From: an uncultured Flaviramulus sp.
GTDB lineage: Bacteria; Bacteroidota; Bacteroidia; Flavobacteriales; Flavobacteriaceae
Reading direction: 5' to 3'
NCBI GenBank assembly: GCA_947495125.1
Contig: CANLXL010000003.1
Span: 496,001 to 560,000, forward strand
Length of the DNA: 64,000 nucleotides
Position numbers and translations under genes: made by a program. Numbering within the stretch: position 1 is the stretch's first letter; every line of letters starts with the position of its first letter. Under the pieces are notes generated by a model. It saw only the letters and a list, made by a program, of their open reading frames with translations, was not told the DNA's origin and ran no database searches. This document shows, one piece after another, positions 26,758 to 36,555 of this stretch.

Positions 26758-27915
26758 ATGGAAAATAAGGATATTGAAAACATCATCATAAAGTATTTTA
26801 ATAAGTCGATTGATCAAAAAGAGCGGGAGATCTTAAGTAAATGGATTGCAGACCCCAAAAACTATGCGGTTTTTGAAAGTTATGTTAAAACACATTATGA
26901 AATTACACTCGGCATTAATAGTCCGAATACCACAGCTATTAAAGAGCGACTCTTAAGAGAAATGAGACCCGAGAAAGAACAAAGAACTCGCGTATTGAGG
27001 CCTATCTTTAAATATGCTGTTGCGGCCACTGTAGCACTCTTGGTCTCTATCGCTTTCCTAATGAATAAAGACCGTACCGATACCCAAGAAGTTATCGTAG
27101 TTAATAGTATTAAAGCCGGGACAGATAAGGCCACACTGACACTTGAAGACGGCACTGATATCGCTTTAGAAAAAGGAAAAAAGTATGTGGCAAATAACCT
27201 GTCCAGTAATGGTGAAGAAATTGTTTATAATGCCTTGCCAAATTCAAAACAAGATGCGGTGTATAACTACTTAACGATTCCCAGAGGCGGACAATATTTT
27301 GTTAAACTATCTGATGGGACACAAGTATGGTTAAATTCTGAATCTAAACTGAAATATCCGGTTCAATTTGTAGAAGGTAAGACCAGACAGGTAGAGTTGA
27401 TCTATGGTGAAGCTTTTTTTGACGTTTCACCGAGTACAAATCATAAAGGCGCTAAGTTTAAAGTGCGCACAAGAGAAAATCAGAACATTGAAGTTTTAGG
27501 TACGGCGTTTAATGTCAAGGCTTATAAGGATGAAACGAAAATTTACACCACGTTGGTAGAAGGTAAGGTTTTGGTGGATAATAACGTTTCAAAAGAAACA
27601 TTAAAACCGGGAGAGCAAACCATTTTCAATACGCTTAACAATGATTTAGATGTCAATGAAGCTGATGTTTACAGCGAAACAAGCTGGATAAAAGGAGATT
27701 TTGTATTTAATAAAAAGCCACTGAAGGATATTATGAAAGTATTGTCCAGATGGTATGATGTCGATGTGGTATTTGAAAACAAAACTTTAGAAACATCAAG
27801 ATTCAACGGAGAATTAAGCAAATATCAAAACCTGGAAGAAATACTTATACTTATTAAAACCACAGATATCATAACCGCCTATGAAGTAAAAGAAAAACGC
27901 ATCATTTTAAAATAA
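26758..27915 (+). CDS. FecR-family anti-sigma factor
   Basis: 385 residues from the ATG at 26758 (MENKDIENIIIKYFNKSI); the frame is open 32 codons further upstream, but family members start here. The N-terminal cytoplasmic anti-sigma domain (1-75) is followed by one membrane helix (about 87-103, AVAATVALLVSIAFLM). The periplasmic FecR beta-domain spans about 165-265 (LTIPRGGQYFVKLSDGTQVWLNSES, VELIYGEAFFDV), and a DUF4974-type C-terminal STN-like domain about 315-385. By family it receives a signal from the STN domain of the SusC encoded downstream and frees the sigma factor. Divergent from the sigma gene with 122 bp between starts. Confidence 0.94.
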   Translation: MENKDIENIIIKYFNKSIDQKEREILSKWIADPKNYAVFESYVKTHYEITLGINSPNTTAIKERLLREMRPEKEQRTRVLRPIFKYAVAATVALLVSIAFLMNKDRTDTQEVIVVNSIKAGTDKATLTLEDGTDIALEKGKKYVANNLSSNGEEIVYNALPNSKQDAVYNYLTIPRGGQYFVKLSDGTQVWLNSESKLKYPVQFVEGKTRQVELIYGEAFFDVSPSTNHKGAKFKVRTRENQNIEVLGTAFNVKAYKDETKIYTTLVEGKVLVDNNVSKETLKPGEQTIFNTLNNDLDVNEADVYSETSWIKGDFVFNKKPLKDIMKVLSRWYDVDVVFENKTLETSRFNGELSKYQNLEEILILIKTTDIITAYEVKEKRIILK

Positions 27916-28015
27916 AAAAAAGAGGAATAGAAGTATTAACGTCTCACTGGAAACACTTCTTCCCCTTTATCCGATTAATCAATTATATGTATAACCAATT
28001 AACACGTACAAATTT

Positions 28016-31000
28016 ATGGAAATTAAATTAACTAATGCCTTCTACTGCTATAAAAGGACATTACTAAAAATTATTATGAAGGTTTTTATATTCTTATTTT
28101 GTGCCACCGTGTTTAGCTTAACGCCAAGCAACGTGCTGTCTCAAAACACTAAGATTATTATAGACAGCGATAAAACGGTAACCGTAGATGAAGTCTTTAA
28201 ACTTATAAGCACTCAAACCGATTACAAGTTTATTTATCACGAAGATTTGTTTAAGAATCTACCCAGAGTTTTTCTTAAAAAAGGAGTGATCAGGGCCAAT
28301 AAATTATTGGAAAAAAGCCTTTCTAATGGAGATTATATTTATGATCTCTCAAAAAACAAGACCATTGTTGTTAAGAAAAAACCTGGTTTGATAAAACCGA
28401 TAGAGGCCCTTCAACAACTAAAAATTTCGGGGATAGTTACCGATGAAAAAGGCGTACCGCTTCCCGGAGCAAGTATTCTTTTAAAAGGAACCAGAAATGG
28501 CGTTGTATCCGATTTTGACGGAAACTATGTGATTGCTATACCAAGCCAAATTAAAGATGTTATTCTTGTGGTTAGTTATATTGGTTACGAGAAGCAAGAG
28601 GTTAATGTGGGCAACCAAACCACAATGAACATCCAAATGAAACCCGACGTTTCCGGTTTGGACGAAGTCGTGGTTGTAGGATACGGAACCTCAAAAAAGA
28701 AAAACGTCACCGGAGCCATATCATCACTCGATCCGGATGTTTTAGAAACCAATACGTTTCCAACGATCGGTAGCATGATCCAAGGGCAGTTACCAGGAGT
28801 TTACGTGGTTACCGGTAGTGGTGCGCCGGGAGGATCCGTACGTATTCGTATACGAGGTGATGCCACTCTGAATAGCGGTGCTGATCCATTAATAGTGATT
28901 AATGGTGTACCCATGCCTGATGAGTTTGATATTAATGATATCAGTCCAAATGATATTAGTGCTTTGGATGTACTAAAAGGAGCTTCTGCCTCTGCTATTT
29001 ATGGATCCCGAGCTTTAGCCGGGGTGATTCAAATAACAACCAAACGCGGAACAAAATATACAAAACCACAAATAAGCTACTCGGTTACTACGTCAACTAA
29101 GGGACTTGAGACTAATATCAGAGCGCTTGGAGCCGACGATTATCGAGCATTATACGATGAAGGCTTAATAAATTACTTGAGAATCAGACGCGGTTTAAGA
29201 GGAACAGATGATGAAGTTAGAGCCTGGGATGGGTCAGCTTTTAACTATGATCTTTATCGTGAAAGAGCCAATATTCAAGATGGTCATACCGATTGGCTAG
29301 GCTTACTTTTAGGAAATGGTAATACGGCAACACACAACTTATCTATGCGTGGTGGAAATGAAAATATGCAATATTCGTTCTCTTACAATAACCATTCAGA
29401 GGACGGTATCGTTGTTGGAACCAAGTTTAAAAGAAATACGCTTTCCTTAAATTTTGACAATAGATTTAGTGAGAAGGTTAAAATGGGGTTCAGTATTCTT
29501 GGAGGCGCTAATACCCGGGAAGGTGGTGATGCTACTATCAGAACCGCTACCAATATGCGTCCGGATATTCCGGCTTTTAATGAGGACGGGAGCTATTATA
29601 TAGATTTTTATGAACGAAGTTTTGGACCTTTTGGGAATATTTTGAGGGCCAGAGATAATCCCCTCGTATTGGCCAAAGAAGTGCGTAATGATGCTCTGGG
29701 AAGAAACATTAATATCACACCATATATTGAAATCCAACCCTTAAAGGATTTCACATTCAGGTCCAGTTATAGCTATTACCTGGCACTTTCTGAAGGCGAT
29801 AATTATTATCCAAGTTTTACTGATAGATCCTTACAAAACAGAAGATCGCTAGAGTTCGAAGGAGGTGGTTTGCTTTTTACAAGAGAATCTGAAGTTTCAA
29901 GTAAAATTTTCACGAACTACTTATCATACCTTAAAGAAATTAATGACCATGATATTTCCGGAACTCTGGGTATGGAATATAATAAAAGGGTCAGCACCAG
30001 TGAAAATAGCCAGTATGAAGAATTTCCAGACGACTATATTTTAAATACGCCCGGTGATGCCGGAGAGTATGTGGGGTCATCGTACAGCGAAGAACGTACA
30101 TCGTCCATAGGTTATTTTGCACGTGCCAATTATAGATACAAAAATCGGTACCTATTTACAGCTTCTGCCAGAATAGATGGATCATCGCGATTTGGTGCTA
30201 ATAATCAATATGCATTCTTTCCGGCGATATCTGCGGGATATATTATTTCCGATGAACCCTATTTTGAAGGCATTAAGAACACTTTAAATCTGTTAAAACT
30301 TCGAGTGAGTTATGGGAAGTCGGGTAATGACCGTATTGGACCTTATGAGCATATCGCGCGCGTTGGTTCGGCGAGTCAATATTTTGAATCTCCGACCTCG
30401 AGAATAACCAGTATTGCCAATCCAGATCTTAAATGGGAAACCAGCACCGAATATAATTTTGGATTAGATTTTGGCTTCTTTAAAGGCAATCGTATCAGGG
30501 GTTCTATAGATGTCTATACCAAAGACGTTAACGATATGCTTCTAACACGAGCATTACCACCAAGTACGAGTTCCGATGTGATTAGGGAAAACCTGGGAGC
30601 CATAAATAATAAAGGGATTGAAATAGCATTAAGCGCCGTGATTTTACAAAAGGAAAAACTTACCTGGGATTTAGGGTTTAATATTTCAAAAAACGAAAAT
30701 ACCCTTGAAAATTTCGGAGGATTAGAGCGGTCATCAAGTTTAACCAATCCATCCAGTTTAGTATTGAATGACCTTCTGTATGAAGTTGGACAGCCTTTAG
30801 GACAAATATTTGGATTCCAAACGGATGGTCTTTTCCAGAGTTACGATGAAATCGACGAATATGAGGCATTAAATCCCGATTTCAGGTATCAGGAATCTTT
30901 TTATAATACCATTCCGGGTCAAATAAAATTTGTTGATAATACCGGAGATGGTCGGGTTACACAAAAAAGAAGTTGGAATGATGATCCTGAAGACCGGGTT

Positions 31001-31549
31001 GTTATTGGAAATACACAGCCCGATTTCACAGGAGGGTTCTATATGAATTTTGAATATGAAGGCTTTAGATTGAATGTCAGATCGACATTCCAAATAGGAG
31101 GAGATAAGTATTGGGCCTATGGCGAAGATCAATTCGGAATACCAAGTAATTCCAATCCTACTAATGTTGACGCCATTGCGCTTCAACGATGGACTCCGGA
31201 GAGTCCCAATGCTAAATATCCGGTTTTCACCAATCAATACTTTACCAATAAACTTAATGATTTCTGGTTGTACGATGCATCACATTTTAGAATTCAGGAA
31301 ATTGTCCTGTCTTACGACTTGCCGAAAGCTATGCTAGAAAGAACCAAATTATTTAGTAGGGTCACGTTGTTTGGTTCGGTAAATAATGTCGCAACATTTA
31401 CAAAATATCCGGGCTATGGCCTTGGGGAATTTGGCTTTTTTCCTAATGGTTCTGGTGCTAGTGCAAGCTCCACGATAGGAACGATTTACGATAATTCCAG
31501 TTACCCACAAGAACGTACGTTTAGATTCGGTGTTCGAATGGATTTCTAA
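28016..31549 (+). CDS. SusC/RagA-like TonB-dependent receptor with N-terminal STN signalling domain
   Basis: 1177 residues. The long N-terminus (MEIKLTNAFYCYKRTLLKIIMK, then a hydrophobic core ending NVLSQ) is typical of STN-type SusC proteins; an internal ATG at 28076 is possible. Domains: STN (about 45-120, VTVDEVFKLISTQTDYKFIYHEDLF), carboxypeptidase-like regulatory domain (about 138-220), TonB box (GLDEVVVVGYG), plug (SASAIYGSRALAGVIQITTKRG near 330) and beta-barrel. The STN domain would signal to the FecR encoded 100 bp upstream, giving ligand-dependent autoinduction. It overlaps no verified coding sequence downstream; susD starts 40 nt after the stop. Confidence 0.97.
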   Translation: MEIKLTNAFYCYKRTLLKIIMKVFIFLFCATVFSLTPSNVLSQNTKIIIDSDKTVTVDEVFKLISTQTDYKFIYHEDLFKNLPRVFLKKGVIRANKLLEKSLSNGDYIYDLSKNKTIVVKKKPGLIKPIEALQQLKISGIVTDEKGVPLPGASILLKGTRNGVVSDFDGNYVIAIPSQIKDVILVVSYIGYEKQEVNVGNQTTMNIQMKPDVSGLDEVVVVGYGTSKKKNVTGAISSLDPDVLETNTFPTIGSMIQGQLPGVYVVTGSGAPGGSVRIRIRGDATLNSGADPLIVINGVPMPDEFDINDISPNDISALDVLKGASASAIYGSRALAGVIQITTKRGTKYTKPQISYSVTTSTKGLETNIRALGADDYRALYDEGLINYLRIRRGLRGTDDEVRAWDGSAFNYDLYRERANIQDGHTDWLGLLLGNGNTATHNLSMRGGNENMQYSFSYNNHSEDGIVVGTKFKRNTLSLNFDNRFSEKVKMGFSILGGANTREGGDATIRTATNMRPDIPAFNEDGSYYIDFYERSFGPFGNILRARDNPLVLAKEVRNDALGRNINITPYIEIQPLKDFTFRSSYSYYLALSEGDNYYPSFTDRSLQNRRSLEFEGGGLLFTRESEVSSKIFTNYLSYLKEINDHDISGTLGMEYNKRVSTSENSQYEEFPDDYILNTPGDAGEYVGSSYSEERTSSIGYFARANYRYKNRYLFTASARIDGSSRFGANNQYAFFPAISAGYIISDEPYFEGIKNTLNLLKLRVSYGKSGNDRIGPYEHIARVGSASQYFESPTSRITSIANPDLKWETSTEYNFGLDFGFFKGNRIRGSIDVYTKDVNDMLLTRALPPSTSSDVIRENLGAINNKGIEIALSAVILQKEKLTWDLGFNISKNENTLENFGGLERSSSLTNPSSLVLNDLLYEVGQPLGQIFGFQTDGLFQSYDEIDEYEALNPDFRYQESFYNTIPGQIKFVDNTGDGRVTQKRSWNDDPEDRVVIGNTQPDFTGGFYMNFEYEGFRLNVRSTFQIGGDKYWAYGEDQFGIPSNSNPTNVDAIALQRWTPESPNAKYPVFTNQYFTNKLNDFWLYDASHFRIQEIVLSYDLPKAMLERTKLFSRVTLFGSVNNVATFTKYPGYGLGEFGFFPNGSGASASSTIGTIYDNSSYPQERTFRFGVRMDF

Positions 31550-31589
31550 AACATCTCGAAGCCATAGTTTAATAATAAAAAATAATACA

Positions 31590-32969
31590 ATGAATTATAA
31601 CATAAAAAATATAGTTGGCACGTTGTTTTTCATCTGCATGATGTCCTGCGACATAGATGAAATCCCGCCGCATAGTTTAGTTAAAGAAAATGCCATTACA
31701 ACCGCTGCACAGGCCGAGCAGGCCCTAAATGGAGCATTTGTGCCTTTGGAAAGTTTAAATAACTCTACGTTCGCCGCAGATTACGCCACCAGTGGGAGTC
31801 AAATGATTGGTTTAAGCACAGGAGGCTTTGATTCGTTTGATGAACAACTTTTGGAAAATGAATTTACATCGTCTAATGGTTGGAACCAATGTGCGGACAT
31901 GGTCAATTCTGCGAATTTTGCTATTGAAGGCACTTCCGCACTACCAGACGCTACGTTTTCTAATCCGGATAGAAAAAATGAAATCCTGGCCCAAGCCACC
32001 TTCATGCGCTTTTTTGCGCAATATTATATATTCCGCTATTACGGACAGCATTGGGACCTGAGTTCCTCTTTGGGCGGTTTGATGCGTAGAGCTACAGCAG
32101 ATTTATCGAATGCCAATCACGCCAGAGAAACAGTGGCCGATACCTATACCATGCTACTGGAAGATTTAGATTTTGTGATTGCCAACGGGCCTGAGTTTTC
32201 CACACCATACAGGCCTTCTAAGCTTTTGGCTAAAGCCTTTAAAGCGGAGGTATTGCTGATGCGTGGTAATGATGCGGATTTGGAACAAGCTATTATGATT
32301 GCTCAAGAGGTATTAAATGATCCTGGTAGAAGTATGGCAGGAACCTACAGAGCCGTTTTCGATAATGGTTTTGAGTCTTCGGAATTGCTATTTACCAGAT
32401 ATGTTGATGATCAATTGGCCAGATTGGCAGGCTTTAACCTTGACAGTATGCTCAATATTTTTGGCGGATTAATATTTATCTCTGAAGCCTTTGAAGACTT
32501 GCTGGGATCAGATTTAAGAGCTCCTTTTTATAAGGAAGAGGTTGATGATAAAATCACCACGCCTAAAATGTTTATTGGCCAGGATCGTGGGGTGGTGTTT
32601 TATATGCGAACCAGTCAGATGTATTTAGTACAAGCTGAAGCCCATGCACGTTTAAACAGAAAAGATGCGGCCATTGCAGCTATAAATGTATTAAGAACAA
32701 GAGCTGGCGAAACACCGTTGGTAGCATCCTCAATTTCTGATAACGATTTAAGTATAACGGTATATAATGAAATTGCGAAAGAAATTGGCATTGAAAAAGG
32801 GGAAGAATGGTTTGCAGCGATTAGACTTAAAAACGCCAGTGGTGACCCTCTGGTTTTTGACTTAAAATCTGAAGTAACCTCTATAAATCAACTGGTTTGG
32901 CCAATACCAGGTTCCGAAGTTGAATTTAATCAATTAATACAACAAAATCCAGGTTACGAGGATCTTTAG
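31590..32969 (+). CDS. SusD/RagB-like glycan-binding lipoprotein
   Basis: 459 residues from the ATG at 31590, chosen because it yields a lipoprotein signal (FFICMMSC, Cys 20); an earlier in-frame start inside susC does not. SusD features: AQATFMRFFAQYYIFRYYGQHWDL near 135, RTSQMYLVQAEAHARLNRKDAAIAAINVLRTRAG near 350, EIAKEIGIEKGEEWFAAIRLKNASGD and C-terminal QQNPGYEDL. Works with the preceding SusC. Ligand unknown; the nearby sulfatase suggests a sulfated glycan, and the FecI/FecR system suggests host- or algal-glycan-responsive induction. Confidence 0.96.
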   Translation: MNYNIKNIVGTLFFICMMSCDIDEIPPHSLVKENAITTAAQAEQALNGAFVPLESLNNSTFAADYATSGSQMIGLSTGGFDSFDEQLLENEFTSSNGWNQCADMVNSANFAIEGTSALPDATFSNPDRKNEILAQATFMRFFAQYYIFRYYGQHWDLSSSLGGLMRRATADLSNANHARETVADTYTMLLEDLDFVIANGPEFSTPYRPSKLLAKAFKAEVLLMRGNDADLEQAIMIAQEVLNDPGRSMAGTYRAVFDNGFESSELLFTRYVDDQLARLAGFNLDSMLNIFGGLIFISEAFEDLLGSDLRAPFYKEEVDDKITTPKMFIGQDRGVVFYMRTSQMYLVQAEAHARLNRKDAAIAAINVLRTRAGETPLVASSISDNDLSITVYNEIAKEIGIEKGEEWFAAIRLKNASGDPLVFDLKSEVTSINQLVWPIPGSEVEFNQLIQQNPGYEDL

Positions 32970-33002
32970 AATTTATAAAAACATCTCGTTATAAATCTTT
33001 AG

Positions 33003-33050
33003 GAGTAATCTTTTGAGCTTAAACATCGGTTTAAAAGATTACTCTCATTT
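33003..33050 (+). terminator. Hairpin between susD-like and thioredoxin-like genes
   Basis: GAGTAATCTTTT (33003-33014) pairs perfectly with AAAAGATTACTC (33033-33044) over 12 bp, followed by a short T-rich stretch. It may terminate or attenuate between susCD and the thioredoxin gene, whose start is only 15-20 nt further on. Confidence 0.65.
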
Positions 33051-33064
33051 TAATCAAAATATTT

Positions 33065-34183
33065 ATGAAAAAATCAATCGCAGGCTTAATGCTGTTCGCG
33101 CTCTTTTTATCCTGTAAAGAGGAAGCACCGCACTATGCCATAAAGGGAAAAGTGAGTAGTAACGTTACAGGAAAGGTCTATTTGAACAAACAAGAAGGAT
33201 ACAAATTTAAAAAGGTAGATAGTACAACCATAAAAGATAATATATTTGAATTTGAAGGCGTCGTTAATCTTCCGGATATCTATGGGCTATCTTTTGAAGA
33301 AAAAAACGGACTTAAACGATTTTGTCTTGAAAACACCAATTATCAGATTTTGGTATCAGACACCATTTCAAAGTTAAAAATTGAAGGCGGAACGTTTCAG
33401 CCAATCATGGAGTCCTTTACTAAAAAAATGAGAGCCATTGAAGTTGAAGAACGGGACATGGTAAAAAGAATCAGAGCAGTATGGGGTGATGATGATGCTT
33501 CCGAAGAGGATAAAAAGAACGCCAGTAATGAGTTGGATAACTTTCGGAATAATGTGAAAGTAGCCTATGCCAAAACGTTTATAACAGAAAATAAAAGCTC
33601 TCCTTTTACACCTAGCGTTCTAAATACTTATGTTCGTAATTATCTTGATCTAGATCAATTGGACTCCATTTATAAAACCTTTACCGATGCTGTAAAACAA
33701 AGTAATATGGGGAGTAAACTAGGAACATCAATTACCAATACGCGATTATCCGCGGAGGGGAATCCTTTTCTTGATTTTTCTGTGACGGACCCAGACGGAA
33801 ATACGATAAAACTTTCAGATGTTGTTAAAGACAATAAATTAGTATTTGTCGACTTCTGGGCTTCATGGTGTGGGCCGTGCCGTATGATTATTCCGAGTTT
33901 AAAAGAAACCTACACTGAGTATCATCCGCTGGGCCTTGAAATGTTTGCAGTATCCTATGATGATAGTGACGCCAAGTGGAGAAAAGCTATGGAAGAAGAA
34001 AATTTTAGCTGGATAAACGGATCGAACTTAAAAGGATGGAATTGCCCTTCAGCCACTTTATATGCCGTTAGAGGAATTCCTGCTAATGTTCTTATTACGA
34101 ACAATGGTATTATTGTTGGAAAAAACCTGTTTGGAGAAAAATTAAAACAGAAGATTGAGGAATATTTAAAAAACGAAGACTAG
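33065..34183 (+). CDS. TlpA/ResA-like thioredoxin-fold lipoprotein with DUF4369-type N-terminal domain
   Basis: 372 residues. Lipoprotein signal with Cys 17 (FLSCKEE). The N-terminal beta-rich region (about 22-110) resembles the DUF4369 domain usually fused to such proteins ([19 protein letters not shown]). A helical linker follows, then an AhpC/TSA-like thioredoxin domain (about 235-372) with [10 protein letters not shown] and redox cysteines C269 and C272, plus the cis-proline GIPANVLI. It should reduce or exchange disulfides in the periplasm. Such genes often follow susCD pairs in Bacteroidota, but why is not established. Separated from susD by a hairpin. Confidence 0.92.
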   Translation: MKKSIAGLMLFALFLSCKEEAPHYAIKGKVSSNVTGKVYLNKQEGYKFKKVDSTTIKDNIFEFEGVVNLPDIYGLSFEEKNGLKRFCLENTNYQILVSDTISKLKIEGGTFQPIMESFTKKMRAIEVEERDMVKRIRAVWGDDDASEEDKKNASNELDNFRNNVKVAYAKTFITENKSSPFTPSVLNTYVRNYLDLDQLDSIYKTFTDAVKQSNMGSKLGTSITNTRLSAEGNPFLDFSVTDPDGNTIKLSDVVKDNKLVFVDFWASWCGPCRMIIPSLKETYTEYHPLGLEMFAVSYDDSDAKWRKAMEEENFSWINGSNLKGWNCPSATLYAVRGIPANVLITNNGIIVGKNLFGEKLKQKIEEYLKNED

Positions 34184-34246
34184 ATATCGTAGAATAACCT
34201 GAGTCCGAGATCTAATTTGTTGAACGCCAAAATAGCAATAATGTCT

Positions 34247-34314
34247 CTTCGAGTATTTTTCGGCCTAAGAAGAAAAATGCCTGTCTGCCGGAAGACAGGT
34301 ATCGAGAAGTTATT
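34247..34314 (+). repeat. Dispersed intergenic repeat, copy B
   Basis: Same element as 23868-23935 in opposite orientation. Its core includes a perfect 7-bp hairpin CCTGTCT/AGACAGG (34280-34299) and ends TCGAGAAGTTATT. Together with copy A it brackets the sulfatase-FecI-FecR-susCD-thioredoxin module. Confidence 0.65.
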
Positions 34315-34439
34315 GACATATCGTTCTCGATACATCACGCTCAGGCGTGACACTCCTGAACTGAGATAAGAATATAAAACATCTTTAAGTTTATTATTTA
34401 TTTGAATTAGTCACTCTATAAACCATATTCCAGATGTTA

Positions 34440-34472
34440 ATAAGGGCAGTCTATAAATAGCGCTGCCCTTAT
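34440..34472. terminator. Terminator hairpin downstream of secreted unknown protein
   Basis: ATAAGGGCAG (34440-34449) pairs perfectly with CTGCCCTTAT (34463-34472). It lies 25 nt beyond the stop of the reverse-strand gene at 34498 and has flanking T/A runs, so it could work in either direction. Confidence 0.7.
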
Positions 34473-34497
34473 GTTTTATAAACTAATTGAATGGGTT

Positions 34498-35097
34498 CTA
34501 TTTGTCGTCATCCTTTTTAGGATAGGTTGGTGTAATCATGATATGTGCTCTATGCGTTCCCGGGTTCATAATCCAAGCATGTCCGCCGGCTCTTGGTTTG
34601 GTAGGTAGACCGGTACTCTCGGTTGTGGCAAAAGGGGTGTAAACAACATATCTTACCTTTTCGTTTTCAATGGCTTTAGTCGTTTCATTTACGGTACCGC
34701 GAAGTACAATTAAAGTTGAGCCATAAGGCATTTTAAGACTCCCGTTTTTAACTTCCTCTTCTCGAATGTCAAAGATTTCTTTAAAATTCTTTCCTTGTTT
34801 TTTTAATTCGCGCCCGCGAGCCATAAACTCATCCAGGTCTTTATGGTATGCGGCAACCTGAAATCCATCTTGATTCGGGTTGTCTGCCAGACAGATGTAC
34901 TGGTTCGTGCCTTCCCTTAAAACCGCAAAGTTACCATCGGCATCATAACCATAAACTTTGGCTTCATCCCGAAATGCTTCTTCTAAGCCTAAAACAGCTG
35001 TGTTAATTTGCCAGGTCGCTGGAGGAATACTGTTCTCTTGCGCGATGAGGTAATAAGGAATAAGTAATAAACATGTTATGAATAGTTTAGTTTTCAT
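34498..35097 (-). CDS. Secreted protein of unknown function
   Basis: 199 residues from the ATG at 35097, which gives a clear signal peptide (MKTKLFITCLLL... ending IAQ); an upstream in-frame ATG at 35145 does not. The mature part has no family I can name. Visible motifs are YGYDADGNFAVLREGTNQYICLAD, AAYHKDLDEFMARGREL, a PYGSTLIVLRG strand and a C-terminal stretch GGHAWIMNPGTHRAHIM rich in His, then a charged tail. The Cys/His content could hint at metal binding, but this is only a guess. It is a single-gene unit bounded by a terminator. Confidence 0.8.
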   Translation of the reverse strand: MKTKLFITCLLLIPYYLIAQENSIPPATWQINTAVLGLEEAFRDEAKVYGYDADGNFAVLREGTNQYICLADNPNQDGFQVAAYHKDLDEFMARGRELKKQGKNFKEIFDIREEEVKNGSLKMPYGSTLIVLRGTVNETTKAIENEKVRYVVYTPFATTESTGLPTKPRAGGHAWIMNPGTHRAHIMITPTYPKKDDDK

Positions 35098-35187
35098 AGG
35101 ATTTCGTTTTAAATTAGTCTTCAGGTAAAATGTATAAGGCCTCAAAAAAGGCTTTATAAAGATATCATATTTTTAGAGGTACTTTTG

Positions 35188-36555
35188 TTAAAATATCAGG
35201 CTAATAACCGTACCCTTATTTTCTATACTTTGTATTTGAATTTTCCCTTTATGAAGCAACATGATTTGCTTACACAAACTCAAGCCAATCCCGCTGCCAG
35301 ATTTTTTAGTGCTAAAAAAAGGAATAAAGACGTCGTCAATGATTTCGCTTGGAATGCCTTTTCCGTTATCCTTTACGCGTATAATAGGATGTCCGTCAAT
35401 ATTTTTTTGAGCGTATAAAGTAATTTTGGCTTGCGCAACACCTTTACAGGCTTCAACAGCATTCAACATCAAATTAATTAACACCTGCTCAATTAAATAG
35501 GTATCCATTTCTATTTGAAGATTCAGGTTTTCAATTTCAAAATGTAACTCAATATTTTTATTGTTAAGTGAAGGAAGCATTAAGGTTTTTATGTTTTCGA
35601 ATAATTCGATGACCAGTATTTTACTTACATTGAGTTTGGTGATTTTGTTTAAACTTCTATAGGTTTTAGCAAACTTTAATAAGCCTTCACTTCGTTTTTT
35701 AATGCTTTCTATACCGGCATCTAAATCACTCATATCTATTTGCTGATTAACCGGGTCATCTATGGATTGTTGAACTTTAGTTTGTAATGTTTCTGCCAAT
35801 GACGATATTGGTGCAATAGAGTTCATGATTTCATGAGTCATAACACTCAGAAGCTTTTTCCAGGCTTCTGTTTCATTCTGTGTTAACGTACTTTCAATAT
35901 TTTGTAATACGATAAGTTTATATGAAAATTCATTGATTTCAAATAAAGAACTGGCGATTAGCAGTTTTGTCTTTTCGTTTTCAATGGTTATGGTAATACT
36001 GTCTTCAATAGCATGCTTTTTTGTGAAAACGGTATCAAAAAGGTTTGGATTTCTTTTTTTTATAAACTGGATGTTTTTAAGCGAAGGAATCCCTAAGGTT
36101 TTTTTAAACGCATCATTGATCCATAAAACAGCACCAGATTCTATATTATATGCTATAATCCCGGTATTAACCAATTCCAGTATTTTTTTAAGGTATAGAT
36201 GCTGCGCTTCTTTTTCTTTATTTATTTCGTGTATGGTTTTGTTAACTTCGTTAAAGCCTTTATGCAATTCTCTAATATCTTCTGTTCCGGATTTTTCGTT
36301 AAACCAACGCGAAAAATCCCTGTACTTTACAGATTCAAAAAAATCATCCATTTCGTAGAACCGTCTAAATATAAACTTGTAGAGACCTCTAAAGGAATAA
36401 TATAGCGTAATTAAAATGGGAGCCAGAATAGCAACACTAACTTGAGAATTATCTTTAAAATCAAGCATGCTTATTGCAAACGCTAAAGCCGATAGCGCAA
36501 AAAACAGAACGATAACTCTAATTATCAGCGTTAATTTGTATTTTCTATAGGCCAT
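35188..36555 (-). CDS. Sensor histidine kinase, NtrY-like
   Basis: 455 residues. Two membrane helices near the N-terminus (about 8-30 and 38-62) with almost no periplasmic loop, then a PAS-like domain (about 110-215, NTGIIAYNIESGAVLWINDAFKKTLG). The dimerisation/phosphoacceptor motif is VMTHEIMNSIAPISSL with H241, the NtrY-type HEIMNS variant. A HATPase domain follows (N box LINLMLNAVEACKG, then VKDNGKGIP and STKKSGSGIGLSLCKQI). With so little outside the membrane, it probably senses signals within the membrane or cytoplasm, or through the transporter. Its start overlaps the response-regulator stop by 11 bp. Confidence 0.94.
   Translation of the reverse strand: MAYRKYKLTLIIRVIVLFFALSALAFAISMLDFKDNSQVSVAILAPILITLYYSFRGLYKFIFRRFYEMDDFFESVKYRDFSRWFNEKSGTEDIRELHKGFNEVNKTIHEINKEKEAQHLYLKKILELVNTGIIAYNIESGAVLWINDAFKKTLGIPSLKNIQFIKKRNPNLFDTVFTKKHAIEDSITITIENEKTKLLIASSLFEINEFSYKLIVLQNIESTLTQNETEAWKKLLSVMTHEIMNSIAPISSLAETLQTKVQQSIDDPVNQQIDMSDLDAGIESIKKRSEGLLKFAKTYRSLNKITKLNVSKILVIELFENIKTLMLPSLNNKNIELHFEIENLNLQIEMDTYLIEQVLINLMLNAVEACKGVAQAKITLYAQKNIDGHPIIRVKDNGKGIPSEIIDDVFIPFFSTKKSGSGIGLSLCKQIMLLHKGKIQIQSIENKGTVISLIF

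Larger units (their letters stand above)
34184..34497. other. Non-coding stretch with repeat copy B and hairpins
   Basis: About 314 bp without a gene between convergent units. It contains the dispersed repeat (34247-34314), a small perfect hairpin with stem TCACGC/GCGTGA at 34335-34350 and the terminator at 34440-34472. No other feature was recognised. Confidence 0.6.

Noticed and set aside
27921-27970. Imperfect hairpin between fecR and susC (AGAAGT/ACTTCT arms)
   Set aside because: Bulged stem with a long loop and no T-tract; too weak to call a terminator.
31530-31589. susD start overlapping the end of the STN-type susC
   Set aside because: The extra 20 residues precede a complete lipoprotein signal peptide starting at 31590, so the overlap is probably an open-frame extension only.
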